From Bin87 sp965197635 (GTDB lineage Bacteria > Chloroflexota > Dehalococcoidia > Lucifugimonadales > UBA3495): a stretch of DNA of 64,000 nt. The stretch spans positions 372,001-436,000 of the forward strand of contig CBDANN010000006.1 in the NCBI GenBank assembly GCA_965197635.1. The letters run 5' to 3'. Under the pieces are notes generated by a model. The model was not told where the DNA came from. It did not search any database and saw only the letters and a program-made list of their open reading frames with translations. Shown one piece after another: positions 17,602 through 25,685 of the stretch (the first letter of the stretch is position 1; every line of letters begins with the position of its first letter). A program made the translations under genes and the position numbers.

Positions 17602-18306
17602 CTAGGCGGGCACTTTGGCAGCAGACCATTCCACGCCGTTGAGCACCAACTGCTGGAACTCGGGCGTCTCGAAGCTCCGGCCGTCGTGGCCCAGCAGCAG
17701 CACATAGACGTTGCCGTCGCCGTACTGACGGGTCCAGCCCAGGGGATAGGTACCGCCGGGCATTAACGTGGGGTTCCGGTCGGGGCCCCAGGGCCAGGTG
17801 CCGTCTTCGGCGGCGCCGGTGATGAAGACGTCGTTACCGTCCTTGATCGCCAGGTTCATGTACAGTTCGTCGTTGGTGGAGAAGTCCGCTACACCCTGGA
17901 CCCCAGCATGGCCGGCGTCGCTGACGTTGACCGTGAACTGGCCGTAGGGGGGATGGTAGCTGGTGCCGGAGATCCAGCCGCCGCCGGTGATTTCGTGGTA
18001 CTCCGGCCACGCCGCCGCCACGCAGGTGGCGATGTGGATGCAGACGAACCCCTTGCCGCCGCTGACGAAGTCGCGCAGGCCATCCATTTCCGACGCGGAC
18101 AGGGTCCAGTCGCCGAAGTCGGGCACATTCTCGCGGCGGGTGTTGAACACCAGGACGTCGTACCCGCTCATGGCAGATGCGTCGGCCAGTACCGCCGCGT
18201 CTTCGGTTACGGCGACGTCGTGGCCCGCTCCCTTGAGGAAAGTCTCCAATATCGGCGTCGACTCCTCGTAGGGATGACGCCCTCCTGAAATTACCAACAG
18301 CCTCAT
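17602..18306 (-). CDS. ThuA-like domain protein
   Basis: A 234-residue class I glutamine amidotransferase-like protein of the ThuA group. MRLLVISGGRHPYEES, then YDVLVFNTRRE, LRDFVSGGKGFVCIHIATC (position of the nucleophile-elbow-like turn) and the WPEYHEITGGGWISGTSYHPP motif shared by ThuA proteins. ThuA domains occur in trehalose/glucoside utilisation and are thought to bind or modify sugars; no sugar operon is nearby, so the role is open. No signal peptide. ATG 18306 follows GGAGGTAA on the minus strand. Confidence 0.85.
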   Translation of the reverse strand: MRLLVISGGRHPYEESTPILETFLKGAGHDVAVTEDAAVLADASAMSGYDVLVFNTRRENVPDFGDWTLSASEMDGLRDFVSGGKGFVCIHIATCVAAAWPEYHEITGGGWISGTSYHPPYGQFTVNVSDAGHAGVQGVADFSTNDELYMNLAIKDGNDVFITGAAEDGTWPWGPDRNPTLMPGGTYPLGWTRQYGDGNVYVLLLGHDGRSFETPEFQQLVLNGVEWSAAKVPA

Positions 18307-18469
18307 AATTCGTTACCTCCAAACTGGTTGGGGAATTGTAGATTGACCGGCCCTCGGTGGCAAATCGGGCGATGGCCGTCTCACCCATTTAGGGGCAACA
18401 TGGCCTCGTACCGAACCACGCACTCCCGCGCCCTTTGCTAAAATGATTTGGGGTGCGGAATTGACCACG

Positions 18470-19051
18470 ATGAATCAGACCAACTGGCTGCGCGAACTGT
18501 TTGAGGCCGCCCTGATCGGCGTGTTCGTTTTCATCGCCATCCAGGTGGCGGTGGCGAACTTTCGCGTTGAGGGTTCGAGCATGAGGCCCACCCTGCTGCC
18601 CGGCCACTACCTGATGGTCAACAAGGTGGTGTATTACCAGATGGATACCGAGCGGCTGGGCAAGATCATTCCGTTCTGGCAGCCCGAGGAGCCGCAGATG
18701 GTTCACGCCATCCGGCCGCCGCAACGGGGCGACGTGATCGTTTTTGACTACCCGCTGGAGCCGGACCGCCAGTTTGTGAAACGCATCATCGGGGAGCCCG
18801 GCGACCTGGTCGCCATCGCCGACGGGAAGGTGAGGGTCAACGACCGGCTGCTGGACGAGCCGTACCTGGACTTCCTCGGCCACACCCACATGCACGCGGT
18901 GCAGCTGGCCGGCGACGAGTATTTCGTGCTGGGAGACAATCGCACCGGCAGCCGGGATTCCCGCCACTGGGGGACCCTGCCGGCTGATCACATCATCGGC
19001 AAGGTGTGGGCCATCTACTGGCCCCGGTCCGCCTGGGGGTTCCCCAAGTAA
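18470..19051 (+). CDS. lepB: Signal peptidase I
   Basis: A 193-residue membrane protease of the S26 family that cleaves signal peptides on the outer face of the membrane. One N-terminal transmembrane segment (LFEAALIGVFVFIAIQVAV) is followed by box B VEGSSMRPTLLPG with the nucleophile Ser, box D FVKRIIGEPGD with the general-base Lys, and box E GDNRTGSRDSRHWG. ATG 18470 is preferred over 18443 because MNQTNWLRELFEA is the usual family start. Monocistronic, with ThuA divergent upstream. Confidence 0.93.
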   Translation: MNQTNWLRELFEAALIGVFVFIAIQVAVANFRVEGSSMRPTLLPGHYLMVNKVVYYQMDTERLGKIIPFWQPEEPQMVHAIRPPQRGDVIVFDYPLEPDRQFVKRIIGEPGDLVAIADGKVRVNDRLLDEPYLDFLGHTHMHAVQLAGDEYFVLGDNRTGSRDSRHWGTLPADHIIGKVWAIYWPRSAWGFPK

Positions 19052-19089
19052 GACCGTTGCGGCGGACCGACGGTCTCGCGACAGGGCCG

Positions 19090-19416
19090 CTAATGGGCCT
19101 CGATGACCGGCCCGACCAGGACGTCGTCGCCCTCAACCCGGATGGCGAACTTGCGCAATCCCTCGGTGGCCGGTGGAGTAATGGGCCGGCCGCTGGCCAC
19201 GTCGAAGACGGCCCCGTGCAGCGGGCATACCAACTCGTCCTCCTCCAGGTCTCCCTCGGACAGGTTAGCGTAGGCGTGGGTGCAGATGTCATCGCACGCG
19301 TGCAGGGCGCCGCCCACGTTGACCAGCAGGATTTCCTCCGTGCCAACCTTCACGGACATCATGTCGCCCGGCGGGATGTCGCTGACAGAGGCAACTTTGA
19401 CAAATTCGTCGGCCAT
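19090..19416 (-). CDS. Rieske-type [2Fe-2S] ferredoxin
   Basis: A 108-residue electron carrier. ATG 19416 has AAGGAG eight bases upstream, so the longer frame is not used. The cluster ligands are in CTHAYANL (CxH) and CPLHG (CxxH), about 18 residues apart, and the C-terminal EGDDVLVGP strand is typical of the NirD/BphF-like ferredoxin components of oxygenases. No oxygenase subunit is adjacent, so it may serve a distant enzyme. Confidence 0.92.
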   Translation of the reverse strand: MADEFVKVASVSDIPPGDMMSVKVGTEEILLVNVGGALHACDDICTHAYANLSEGDLEEDELVCPLHGAVFDVASGRPITPPATEGLRKFAIRVEGDDVLVGPVIEAH

Positions 19417-19627
19417 TGGGATGCTCCTTAATTTCGCCGTCCGGTAACTGCGGCTGGCAATACAACGACGGCTGCGGCCGCCATCGCTGCTCGTCGTCAG
19501 CGTCCCATTATATGACAAATGCCGGATTTCGGGGCGTGGGATTGGCCGTGGCACAGGGCAATCCCACTGATGCGTGCCCAGTTTGTCATAGTACTTACGC
19601 AGTTGGATTTCCGCCGGGGGATTTAAC

Positions 19628-19675
19628 GCAGAGGCGCAGAGGCGCAGAGGCGCAGAGGCGCAGAGGCGCAGAGAC
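19628..19675. repeat. 8-bp tandem repeat GCAGAGGC x6 and surrounding repeat-rich spacer
   Basis: Five exact copies of GCAGAGGC are followed by GCAGAGAC. The 19555-19846 spacer has no gene; it also holds a GATTGCCACGCTACGCTCGC segment of a type often dispersed in such genomes. Confidence 0.9.
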
Positions 19676-19846
19676 GCAAAGCGTAACTTTGTAGCGGCGC
19701 GAACGTGCCTTCCAATGATATTCCACGCTCAACTGCGTAACTCCTATGTCATGGCGATGAGCGGAGCGACATGGCAATCCCGCTGACGGCAGGACGGTTC
19801 CTCCGTTGGCGAGATTGCCACGCTACGCTCGCAACGACAGGACTAC

Positions 19847-21581
19847 TCATGCCACGTTTGCGACGCTGACGGTGACTACATCCAGGCCGTGGTACTTCTG
19901 GTGGCGCACCTCGGAGGCGTAGTGCCGCAACAGGCGGTATGAAACCTCGCCTTCGTCGGGCACGGGAGGGAGGGCGCTGAGATAAGTCAGTCGATCCTCG
20001 ACGTTTTCGCAGTGCAGCGCCGACGCGAACTCCACCTCGACCTTGCCGGAATCATGGCGCACTCTAACGGTGAGATGCCTCGGCGCGCCGTCGTCGCGGG
20101 GGCCTCCTGGGACACTATGAACAGGGTTTCCTCGGCGGCGGCCAGCCGGTCGGTGGCGCCGGCGTTCCACCCCAATCGCCCGGCAAAACCGCGCAGGAAA
20201 CCATCCACCTGCTCCGGCGCCTGGTCGTCCAGCGCGAGCCTGATGCGCCGACGCCTCCCGCCGGTCAGCTCGATAAAAGCCGACAGGGCGACCGCGACCA
20301 GCCCGCCGGCGGTCATACCGTTGCCAAACAGGATACTCCAGAAGCCGTCTCCCAGCAGGTGTGGGAAGATGACCTCGTTCTGGAAACCCACGCCGATCCA
20401 GAAGGACGCGCCAACCACCAGGGCTTTTCGGTGATCCAGGCCATCGCGGACGACGATACGCATCCCCTGCACGAAGAGCAACGCTATGGATACGGTTGCA
20501 TAGGCCGCCACCACCGGACTCGGAATGGCTATCAGCAGGGCGGTCGCCTTGGGAGAAAACGCCAGCGCCAGGAAAACCACTCCGATTACGATTCCCACCC
20601 GCTTCGCCGCCATTCCGGTGATTTCGACCATTGATATGGTACTGGAGTAGGTGGTGTTGGGCAGGGTTCCAGCCAGTCCGGAAAGCAGGTTGCCCAGCCC
20701 GTCCGCGTTGAGCGCTCCCGGCACCACTCGAAAGTCGGTTGCCTTGGGGCGACGGCGGGAGACGCGCTGGATGGCCACACCGTCGCCGATGGTCTCGATT
20801 GCGCCCACGATGGTAACGGCGATGAATGCCGGCAGGAGCGCCCAGAACTCATGGCCCGGGGTGAAGTCCAAACCCGGCCACGACCGGAAGGGTACGCCGA
20901 TCCAGGGCGCGTCGAGCACGTAACGCACGTCGTACAAGCCGAAGGGAGCAGCCACCGCGCATCCGACGATGATGCCGAATATGGGCGACCAGATCGCCAC
21001 TTCCTGGGTCCGCGCAACACCAAGGCCAGCAACACTACCAGGGTAGTCACCGCCGCCACCGGAGCGGCAACATCGGGGCTGCCCTCGGGAACGTCCGTCA
21101 GCATATCGAACAATATGGGCATGACGGTGGCTGCTATCAGCATGATGACCGTACCGGAAACTACGGGAGTGAAAATCCGGCGGAGGACCAACAGCCGGGC
21201 GGCCAGGGCGAACTGGAACAGCGAGGTCACGACGATCAGGCTCGCCATGACCGCCGGACCAGCCTCCACCAGCGCGGCCACGCAGACCCCGCTGAACGTT
21301 CCCGAAGTGCCCATCACCAGCAGGTGGCCGGAACCCAACCGCCAGAACTGCGCTCCCTGCAAAATGGTGGTCAACCCGCTGACGACCAGCGCGGCGAACA
21401 CGCCCCAGGCCACATAGTCAACGGGCTGATCGGCGATTCGGAACCCGATGACGACGGTCAGGACGATGCCGCCGATCATCACCAAGGCACCCTGGATGCC
21501 GGCGCCGACGGCTAGCTTATTGGGCGGAACTTCCTGTGGTTCGTAGCGAACGTTTTCGTTGGTTATCGCCTCGGAGGACAT
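19847..21581 (-). pseudogene. Xanthine/uracil permease family (NCS2), frameshifted
   Basis: From ATG 21581 (MSSEAITNENVRYEPQE) the protein reads as a nucleobase:cation symporter-2 with multiple membrane helices: GALVMIGGIVLTVVIGF, LGSGHLLVMGTSGTFSG and FTPVVSGTVIMLIAATV. Near 21000 the frame changes and continues with AIWSPIFGIIVGCAVA, AFIAVTIVGAIETIGDG and LPNTTYSSTISMVEITGMA. Near 20100, at a G-run, it changes again to a cytoplasmic tail ending at 19847. The two breaks may be true mutations or homopolymer errors; if corrected, it would be a full-length permease with an unusual soluble C-terminal extension. Confidence 0.8.
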
Positions 21582-21658
21582 GGGCTGTACCTCGATGATC
21601 GACGTCGGTATCAGGGGTTTCGGGAGTATGGAATCCAGCTTCGGGACACGGGGTTGGC

Positions 21659-21712
21659 ATAGTTCGACAAGCTCACCACGAGCGGGCGACCGGCTCACCA
21701 CGAGCGGGCGGG
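21659..21712. repeat. Dispersed repeat with GGCTCACCACGAGCGGGCG units
   Basis: AGTTCGACAAGCTCACCACG is followed by a second copy of the CTCACCACGAGCGGGCG segment. A diverged relative (GTAGTTCGACAGGCTCACCA) is at 24222-24241. Such segments are spread between genes in many bacterial genomes; no coding function. Confidence 0.7.
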
Positions 21713-21757
21713 CAGCCGGCCGCGGCCGGCGCGAAGACTCCTGGAAGAGATTGCCGG

Positions 21758-22204
21758 TCAGACGGGGCTCAATGCGAGCTCTGGGGCGCTGTGTTCCGTC
21801 GTGTGGGTTGCTTCCTGCATCACGCCGGACAGCAGGCCGTAGGTCTCGGCCCACGCCTCCGCCACCTCGGGCGTGAAGTCGTCGCCCAGGCCCTGCTCCA
21901 AGGTCCACAGCAGCGCCTCGCCCACAGTGTCGTAATGGGATGGCTCGACGCCGTAGATCTTGTGGCGGACGCCGAGTTGGCGAACCACCGGGACCAGGGC
22001 GTCCAGGTCATCGAGGCGGTGGATCGCGGTGGCGACCATGTGCATCAGCCGCCGCCCCTGTTCTGTTATGTCGGACTGGAACAAATGCCTCAGCTTGGGG
22101 TCCAGTTCGAAGAGCCGATGGTAGAAAAGCTCGGCGGCGGTCTCGGCGATGGGCGCGACTTTGGCGAAAGATTCCTGAACCACCTTGATCTTATTGGCGT
22201 TCAT
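21758..22204 (-). CDS. Single-domain globin
   Basis: A 148-residue heme protein of the bacterial single-domain (flavohemoglobin-type) globin class. ELFYHRLFELDPKLRHLF covers the B-C helices with the conserved Tyr and Phe; VRHKIYGVEPSHYDTVGEALL contains the proximal-His region (F helix) followed by the G helix. No FAD/NAD reductase domain. Likely binds O2 or NO. AAGGAGAT precedes ATG 22204. The C-terminal 15 residues extend beyond the globin fold. Confidence 0.9.
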   Translation of the reverse strand: MNANKIKVVQESFAKVAPIAETAAELFYHRLFELDPKLRHLFQSDITEQGRRLMHMVATAIHRLDDLDALVPVVRQLGVRHKIYGVEPSHYDTVGEALLWTLEQGLGDDFTPEVAEAWAETYGLLSGVMQEATHTTEHSAPELALSPV

Positions 22205-22645
22205 TCTGTATCTCCTTTTGATGATTTTTATTGCAAGCGTTTGTGAGTATTACATCCAGCGTAACATAGGGCTGCGATTTGGTGGGGGTCGTGCCGGGAC
22301 GATTTGGGCGGTTGTGGGCGGCGGGTCGTCGGGAGAGTCGCAGGGCAATCGCATTTGGATTGAATCACATTCGTCATTCCGGCGAAAGCCGGAATCCAGT
22401 AGTCCAGGGCGCCGGTTTCGTTGCCGATTGTCGTGCTTTTCGGCCTCTGGACTCCTGCTTTCGCAGGAGTGACGGATGAGATCATCTGAAATGCGATTGC
22501 CCGGTCGGGGGAGTCGAGTATGTGCGCATCGCATAGCAGATATCGGTTATACTCGCCCACCCTCGATAGACTTCTCCAGCAGCCGGTTGAGAACAGCATC
22601 GTTTCCAACTGCGTGCGGAACCTGGTAGCCACGCGTGCGCGCAAC
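22202..22645. other. Intergenic region with REP-like inverted pair
   Basis: No gene is seen. It contains two related hairpins at 22373-22399 and 22447-22473 in opposite orientation (listed separately), and otherwise no recognisable promoter or ORF. Confidence 0.6.
22373..22473. repeat. REP/BIME-like inverted hairpin pair
   Basis: GTCATTCCGGCGAAAGCCGG (then AATCCAG) faces CTGGACTCCTGCTTTCGCAG (then GAGTGAC). Each arm forms its own small hairpin (CCGGCGAAAGCCGG; CCTGCTTTCGCAGG) and together they make a larger inverted repeat. Differences between the two arms are paired within each hairpin, indicating selection on structure. Confidence 0.85.
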
Positions 22646-22924
22646 ATGAACCTGCGGTTTTACATGGACCCTGAAACGGGCTATCCTCACATCCACCGAC
22701 ACGGAGTCGAAGAGTACGAGGTTGAGGATGTTCTGGTCGATCCGGGCGAAGATACGCGGAGTCGCGGGGACTCGCGCATTTTGATTGGACAAACGCGAAG
22801 TGGTCGCTACTTGCTGGTCGTTTATAGGCGCGGTGCTATAGCTGGTCAGGTTTTCGCAATCACAGCCTACGAGCTGAGAGGAAACGCGCTCGCCGCCTAT
22901 CGGCGCCGCCGGAGAGGAAGTTGA
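22646..22924 (+). CDS. DUF4258-like small protein (possible toxin)
   Basis: A 92-residue protein beginning MNLRFYMDPETGYPHIHRHG. It has the pattern of small toxin-like proteins of the DUF4258/BrnT-like type: an early His-rich turn, GDSRILIGQTRSGRYLLVVYRR in the middle strand pair, and ITAYELRGNALAAYRRRRRG at the end. The final basic helix is characteristic. Its stop overlaps the next start (TGATG), so the two genes are translationally coupled as in toxin-antitoxin modules. Assignment is by pattern only. Confidence 0.6.
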   Translation: MNLRFYMDPETGYPHIHRHGVEEYEVEDVLVDPGEDTRSRGDSRILIGQTRSGRYLLVVYRRGAIAGQVFAITAYELRGNALAAYRRRRRGS

Positions 22925-23157
22925 TGATGGAAGACCCCAATGTTTACCCGCCCGGGCTTGACGCCGAAAAGGTGCGGGAAATCATTGAGTACTACGATTC
23001 CCTCACCGAAGAGGGCTGGGTAGCCGAACTCGAAGCAGCATATGAAGACCCGAACAATACGGTGATGATAGTTCCCACCGAGTTGGTGCCGGCTATCAGA
23101 GAATTGCTGTTCCGCCACGAAAGGAGCGCGCCGGCCGAAACGGCGGCTAACGATTGA
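22924..23157 (+). CDS. Small acidic partner protein (possible antitoxin)
   Basis: 77 residues, acidic, starting at ATG 22924 inside the TGATG overlap with the upstream gene. EKVREIIEYYDSLTEEGWVAELEAAYED is helical, and VMIVPTELVPAIRELLFRHE is reminiscent of CopG/AbrB-less antitoxin tails, but no family is recognised. Acidic partner after basic partner, with coupled translation, supports a two-gene module. Confidence 0.6.
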   Translation: MMEDPNVYPPGLDAEKVREIIEYYDSLTEEGWVAELEAAYEDPNNTVMIVPTELVPAIRELLFRHERSAPAETAAND

Positions 23158-23182
23158 TCTGCGGACCCGCCGGCTAACGTTT

Positions 23183-24193
23183 ATGACTAGTGCTCCCACA
23201 CGCATTCTCATTACCGATTTTGTCTGGCCTTCCACCGCGCCGGAGCGGGAGGTTCTGGCGGCGGGATTGGGGGATGACGTTGCGGTGGTGGAGGCGCCGG
23301 ACGGGTCGGAGGAGACGCTGGCGGCGCTGGCGGTGGACTGCGACGGGATAATGACGTGCTTCGCGCAGGTTACGCCGGCGGTGGTGCGGGCGGCGGAGCG
23401 CTGTCGGGTCATCAGCCGGTACGGGGTGGGAGTGGACAACATCGCCGTGGACGTGGCGACGGAGTTGGGGATTCCGGTTACCTATGTGCCGGACTACTGC
23501 GTGGACGAGGTCAGCGACCACGTGATGGCGCTGCTGCTGACGTGGAACCGGCAGGTGGGGTTCTACGACGGCATGGCGAAGGCGGGACGCTGGGAGGGAA
23601 TGCCGTCGCCGCACCCGTTGACGCGGCTGCGGGGGCAGACCATCGGCATCGTCGGGTTCGGGCGCATCGGGCGAGCAGTAGCGGACAAGGCGCGGGCCTT
23701 CGGGCTGGCAGTTTTGGCCTACGACCCCTATCTGCCGGCAGACGCGGCGTTACCCGACGGCGTGAGCGCGTCGTCAATGGACGACCTGCTGGCGTCCGCC
23801 GACTACGTTACGGTGCATACGCCGCTGAACGAGGAGACGCGGGGGCTGTTTGGCGCGCCAGCTTTCGAGCGAATGAAGACGTCGGCGTACATCATCAACT
23901 GCGCGCGGGGGCCGATTGTGGACGAACCGGCGTTGTGCAACGCGCTGCGGGACGGGCAGATCGCCGGCGCCGGGCTGGACGTGATGGAGTCGTCGGCGCC
24001 GCCGGCGGACCATCCGCTGTTCGGGATGGACAACGTTATCGTCACGCCGCACGTGGCGTTTCTATCGCGGCAGTCGCTGCTGGAGCTGGAGGTGCGGACG
24101 GCACAGGCTACGGTGGACGTGCTGCAAGGAAAGATGCCGGAGTTCCTGGTGAACCCGGCGGCGCTGCCGCACTCGCGGGTGGAGTTACAGTAG
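23183..24193 (+). CDS. D-isomer-specific 2-hydroxyacid dehydrogenase
   Basis: A 336-residue NAD(P)-dependent oxidoreductase of the SerA/CtBP class. The substrate half has ISRYGVGVDNIAVD. The Rossmann half carries TIGIVGFGRIGRAVADKA, VTVHTPLNEETRGLF, NCARGPIVDEPAL (catalytic Arg), AGLDVMESS (Glu) and VTPHVAFLS (His). No ACT domain is present, so it is not a standard regulatory phosphoglycerate dehydrogenase; glyoxylate/hydroxypyruvate or CtBP-like substrates are possible. ATG 23183 is preceded only by a weak ribosome site. Confidence 0.9.
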   Translation: MTSAPTRILITDFVWPSTAPEREVLAAGLGDDVAVVEAPDGSEETLAALAVDCDGIMTCFAQVTPAVVRAAERCRVISRYGVGVDNIAVDVATELGIPVTYVPDYCVDEVSDHVMALLLTWNRQVGFYDGMAKAGRWEGMPSPHPLTRLRGQTIGIVGFGRIGRAVADKARAFGLAVLAYDPYLPADAALPDGVSASSMDDLLASADYVTVHTPLNEETRGLFGAPAFERMKTSAYIINCARGPIVDEPALCNALRDGQIAGAGLDVMESSAPPADHPLFGMDNVIVTPHVAFLSRQSLLELEVRTAQATVDVLQGKMPEFLVNPAALPHSRVELQ

Positions 24194-24201
24194 GGTTCGG
24201 G

Positions 24202-24255
24202 CTGTCATTGCGAGATTGCCGCGTAGTTCGACAGGCTCACCATGCGCGGGATTGA
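24202..24255. repeat. Dispersed intergenic repeat
   Basis: GTCATTGCGAGATTGCCGCG is followed by GTAGTTCGACAGGCTCACCA. Both halves resemble segments at 19800-19840 and 21659-21680, so this is a mobile or recombining intergenic repeat rather than coding sequence. Confidence 0.6.
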
Positions 24256-24287
24256 TCGCTATGACGGCAAGGAAAGGAGAGGATAAA

Positions 24288-25106
24288 TTGGCATCAGCAG
24301 ATTTTACCATCAGTTACCTGGGCACCGGGGCCGGGGTCTCCATCATGCGGAACCACACGGCCATCGTGGTGGAGTGTCCCGGCGGAGAGCGGATACTGCT
24401 GGACGCCGCTTCGGGCAATACGGTCCTGCGCCACGGGCAGCAGTTGGGGATGTCGCCCACGGAGTTTGATCACTGCCTGCTGAGCCACAGTCACCCCGAC
24501 CACTGCGAGGGGCTGCCCCACATCGAAATGCAGCGGAGCAGCCGCAACCCTGAAGAGCGGCCGATGCAGGTGTACGGCTCGGAGCGGGCGATGGAGGACA
24601 TTGCCGTCCTGTTGGCCTACCCAACCCGCGGGCTTGCGGTGGACGCCGAGGGGGCGTTGCGACGGGACGGACGACGGTGCATCATGTTCCGCCCGACGGA
24701 GCCGGGCGACTGGATACAGCTGACGCCGGAGGTTCGGGCCAAGTGCGCCCCGGTGAACCACATCGGCGGGGCGATAGCGTGGCGGGTGGAATCGGGCGGA
24801 CACTCCATCGTCTTTTCCGGCGATACGCGGTGGTGCCCTTCGTTGGCTGAGTTGGCGGAGGGAGCGACGCTCTTGATCCACGAGGCCATTTGCACCGAGG
24901 AGGACCGGCGGCGGGCGGATGGCACAGCCCATTCTACGGCGGCGGAGGCGGCGCGCATCGCGCAGATGGCGGGGGTGGCATCGCTGACCCTGACGCACAT
25001 CGACAATGCTTTTCACGCCGACACCGAGCCGCTGGCGGCGGAGGCGCGTTCGGTGTACGACGGGCCGGTGTCGGTGGCGGCGGACTGTTGGCAGCAGCGG
25101 GTTTAG
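24288..25106 (+). CDS. Metallo-beta-lactamase-fold hydrolase (RNase Z-like)
   Basis: A 272-residue protein. TTG 24288 is the likely start because AAGGAGAGG lies just upstream; the ATG at 24261 falls in repeat-derived sequence. YLGTGAGVSIMRNHTAIVVE resembles the RNase Z/arylsulfatase subgroup. HSHPDHCEG is the metal-binding HxHxDH, VNHIGGAIAWRVE and VFSGDTRWCPSL supply further ligands, and LTHIDNAF the last His. Likely a binuclear zinc hydrolase; substrate unknown. True tRNase Z is possible but the exosite is not evident. Confidence 0.82.
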   Translation: MASADFTISYLGTGAGVSIMRNHTAIVVECPGGERILLDAASGNTVLRHGQQLGMSPTEFDHCLLSHSHPDHCEGLPHIEMQRSSRNPEERPMQVYGSERAMEDIAVLLAYPTRGLAVDAEGALRRDGRRCIMFRPTEPGDWIQLTPEVRAKCAPVNHIGGAIAWRVESGGHSIVFSGDTRWCPSLAELAEGATLLIHEAICTEEDRRRADGTAHSTAAEAARIAQMAGVASLTLTHIDNAFHADTEPLAAEARSVYDGPVSVAADCWQQRV

Positions 25107-25127
25107 CGGCGGCGACCGCAGGATTTG

Positions 25128-25505
25128 CTACGCTTGGGTATCGGGTTCTTCCGGAGGCAGTATGTCGTCCGGGTTGAGCCCTTGCGCTTCCAGCCAAGCG
25201 CGTATCGCAGCGCGTTCGGCGGCGCGGCCCTCAGCGCGGCCTTCAGCGCGACCAGCGGCGATGCCCTCGTCCAAAACGGCGGCTCTCACTTCTGCCTTCA
25301 GTTGCGCATTCTTGCGCTTCCACTCGCGATAACGGTCAACGCCTTCGAAAATAGATACCATGATCCTGTTTCCTCCCAGAATGAGCAGGATGATTACGAT
25401 GAGCAGCCCTTCGCTTATGCCACCCAGTTCGGTCAGGAGATCGGCAGCACCGACGGCCAGTCGCTGCGATACTGTACCATCCGGCAACAGCCTTTTGGCC
25501 AGCAT
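25128..25505 (-). CDS. Membrane-anchored coiled-coil protein, unknown
   Basis: About 125 residues. One transmembrane segment (GISEGLLIVIILLILGG) is followed by a charged coiled coil (YREWKRKNAQLKAEVRAAV) with the simple repeat GRAEGRAEGRA, and an acidic proline-rich end (DILPPEEPD). ATG 25505 is chosen, though a GTG at 25553 would add 16 residues. A similar anchor-plus-coil design is encoded at 28503-28835. No family recognised. Confidence 0.55.
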   Translation of the reverse strand: MLAKRLLPDGTVSQRLAVGAADLLTELGGISEGLLIVIILLILGGNRIMVSIFEGVDRYREWKRKNAQLKAEVRAAVLDEGIAAGRAEGRAEGRAAERAAIRAWLEAQGLNPDDILPPEEPDTQA

Positions 25506-25685
25506 GACGACGAAGCCGCACCTCCAGCGATGTAAAGCGCAGTAGTTACCCACCGCTCCAACCGCCGCAGATCCATAGCATCATTGTAGCATTTACGTGT
25601 GTGATCTATAAAACCACCCAGCGCCGGTAGGTGGTAAAATTGCCGCCGGTAAAAACTCCTACTGAGCTATAGAGCACCGACGTCC

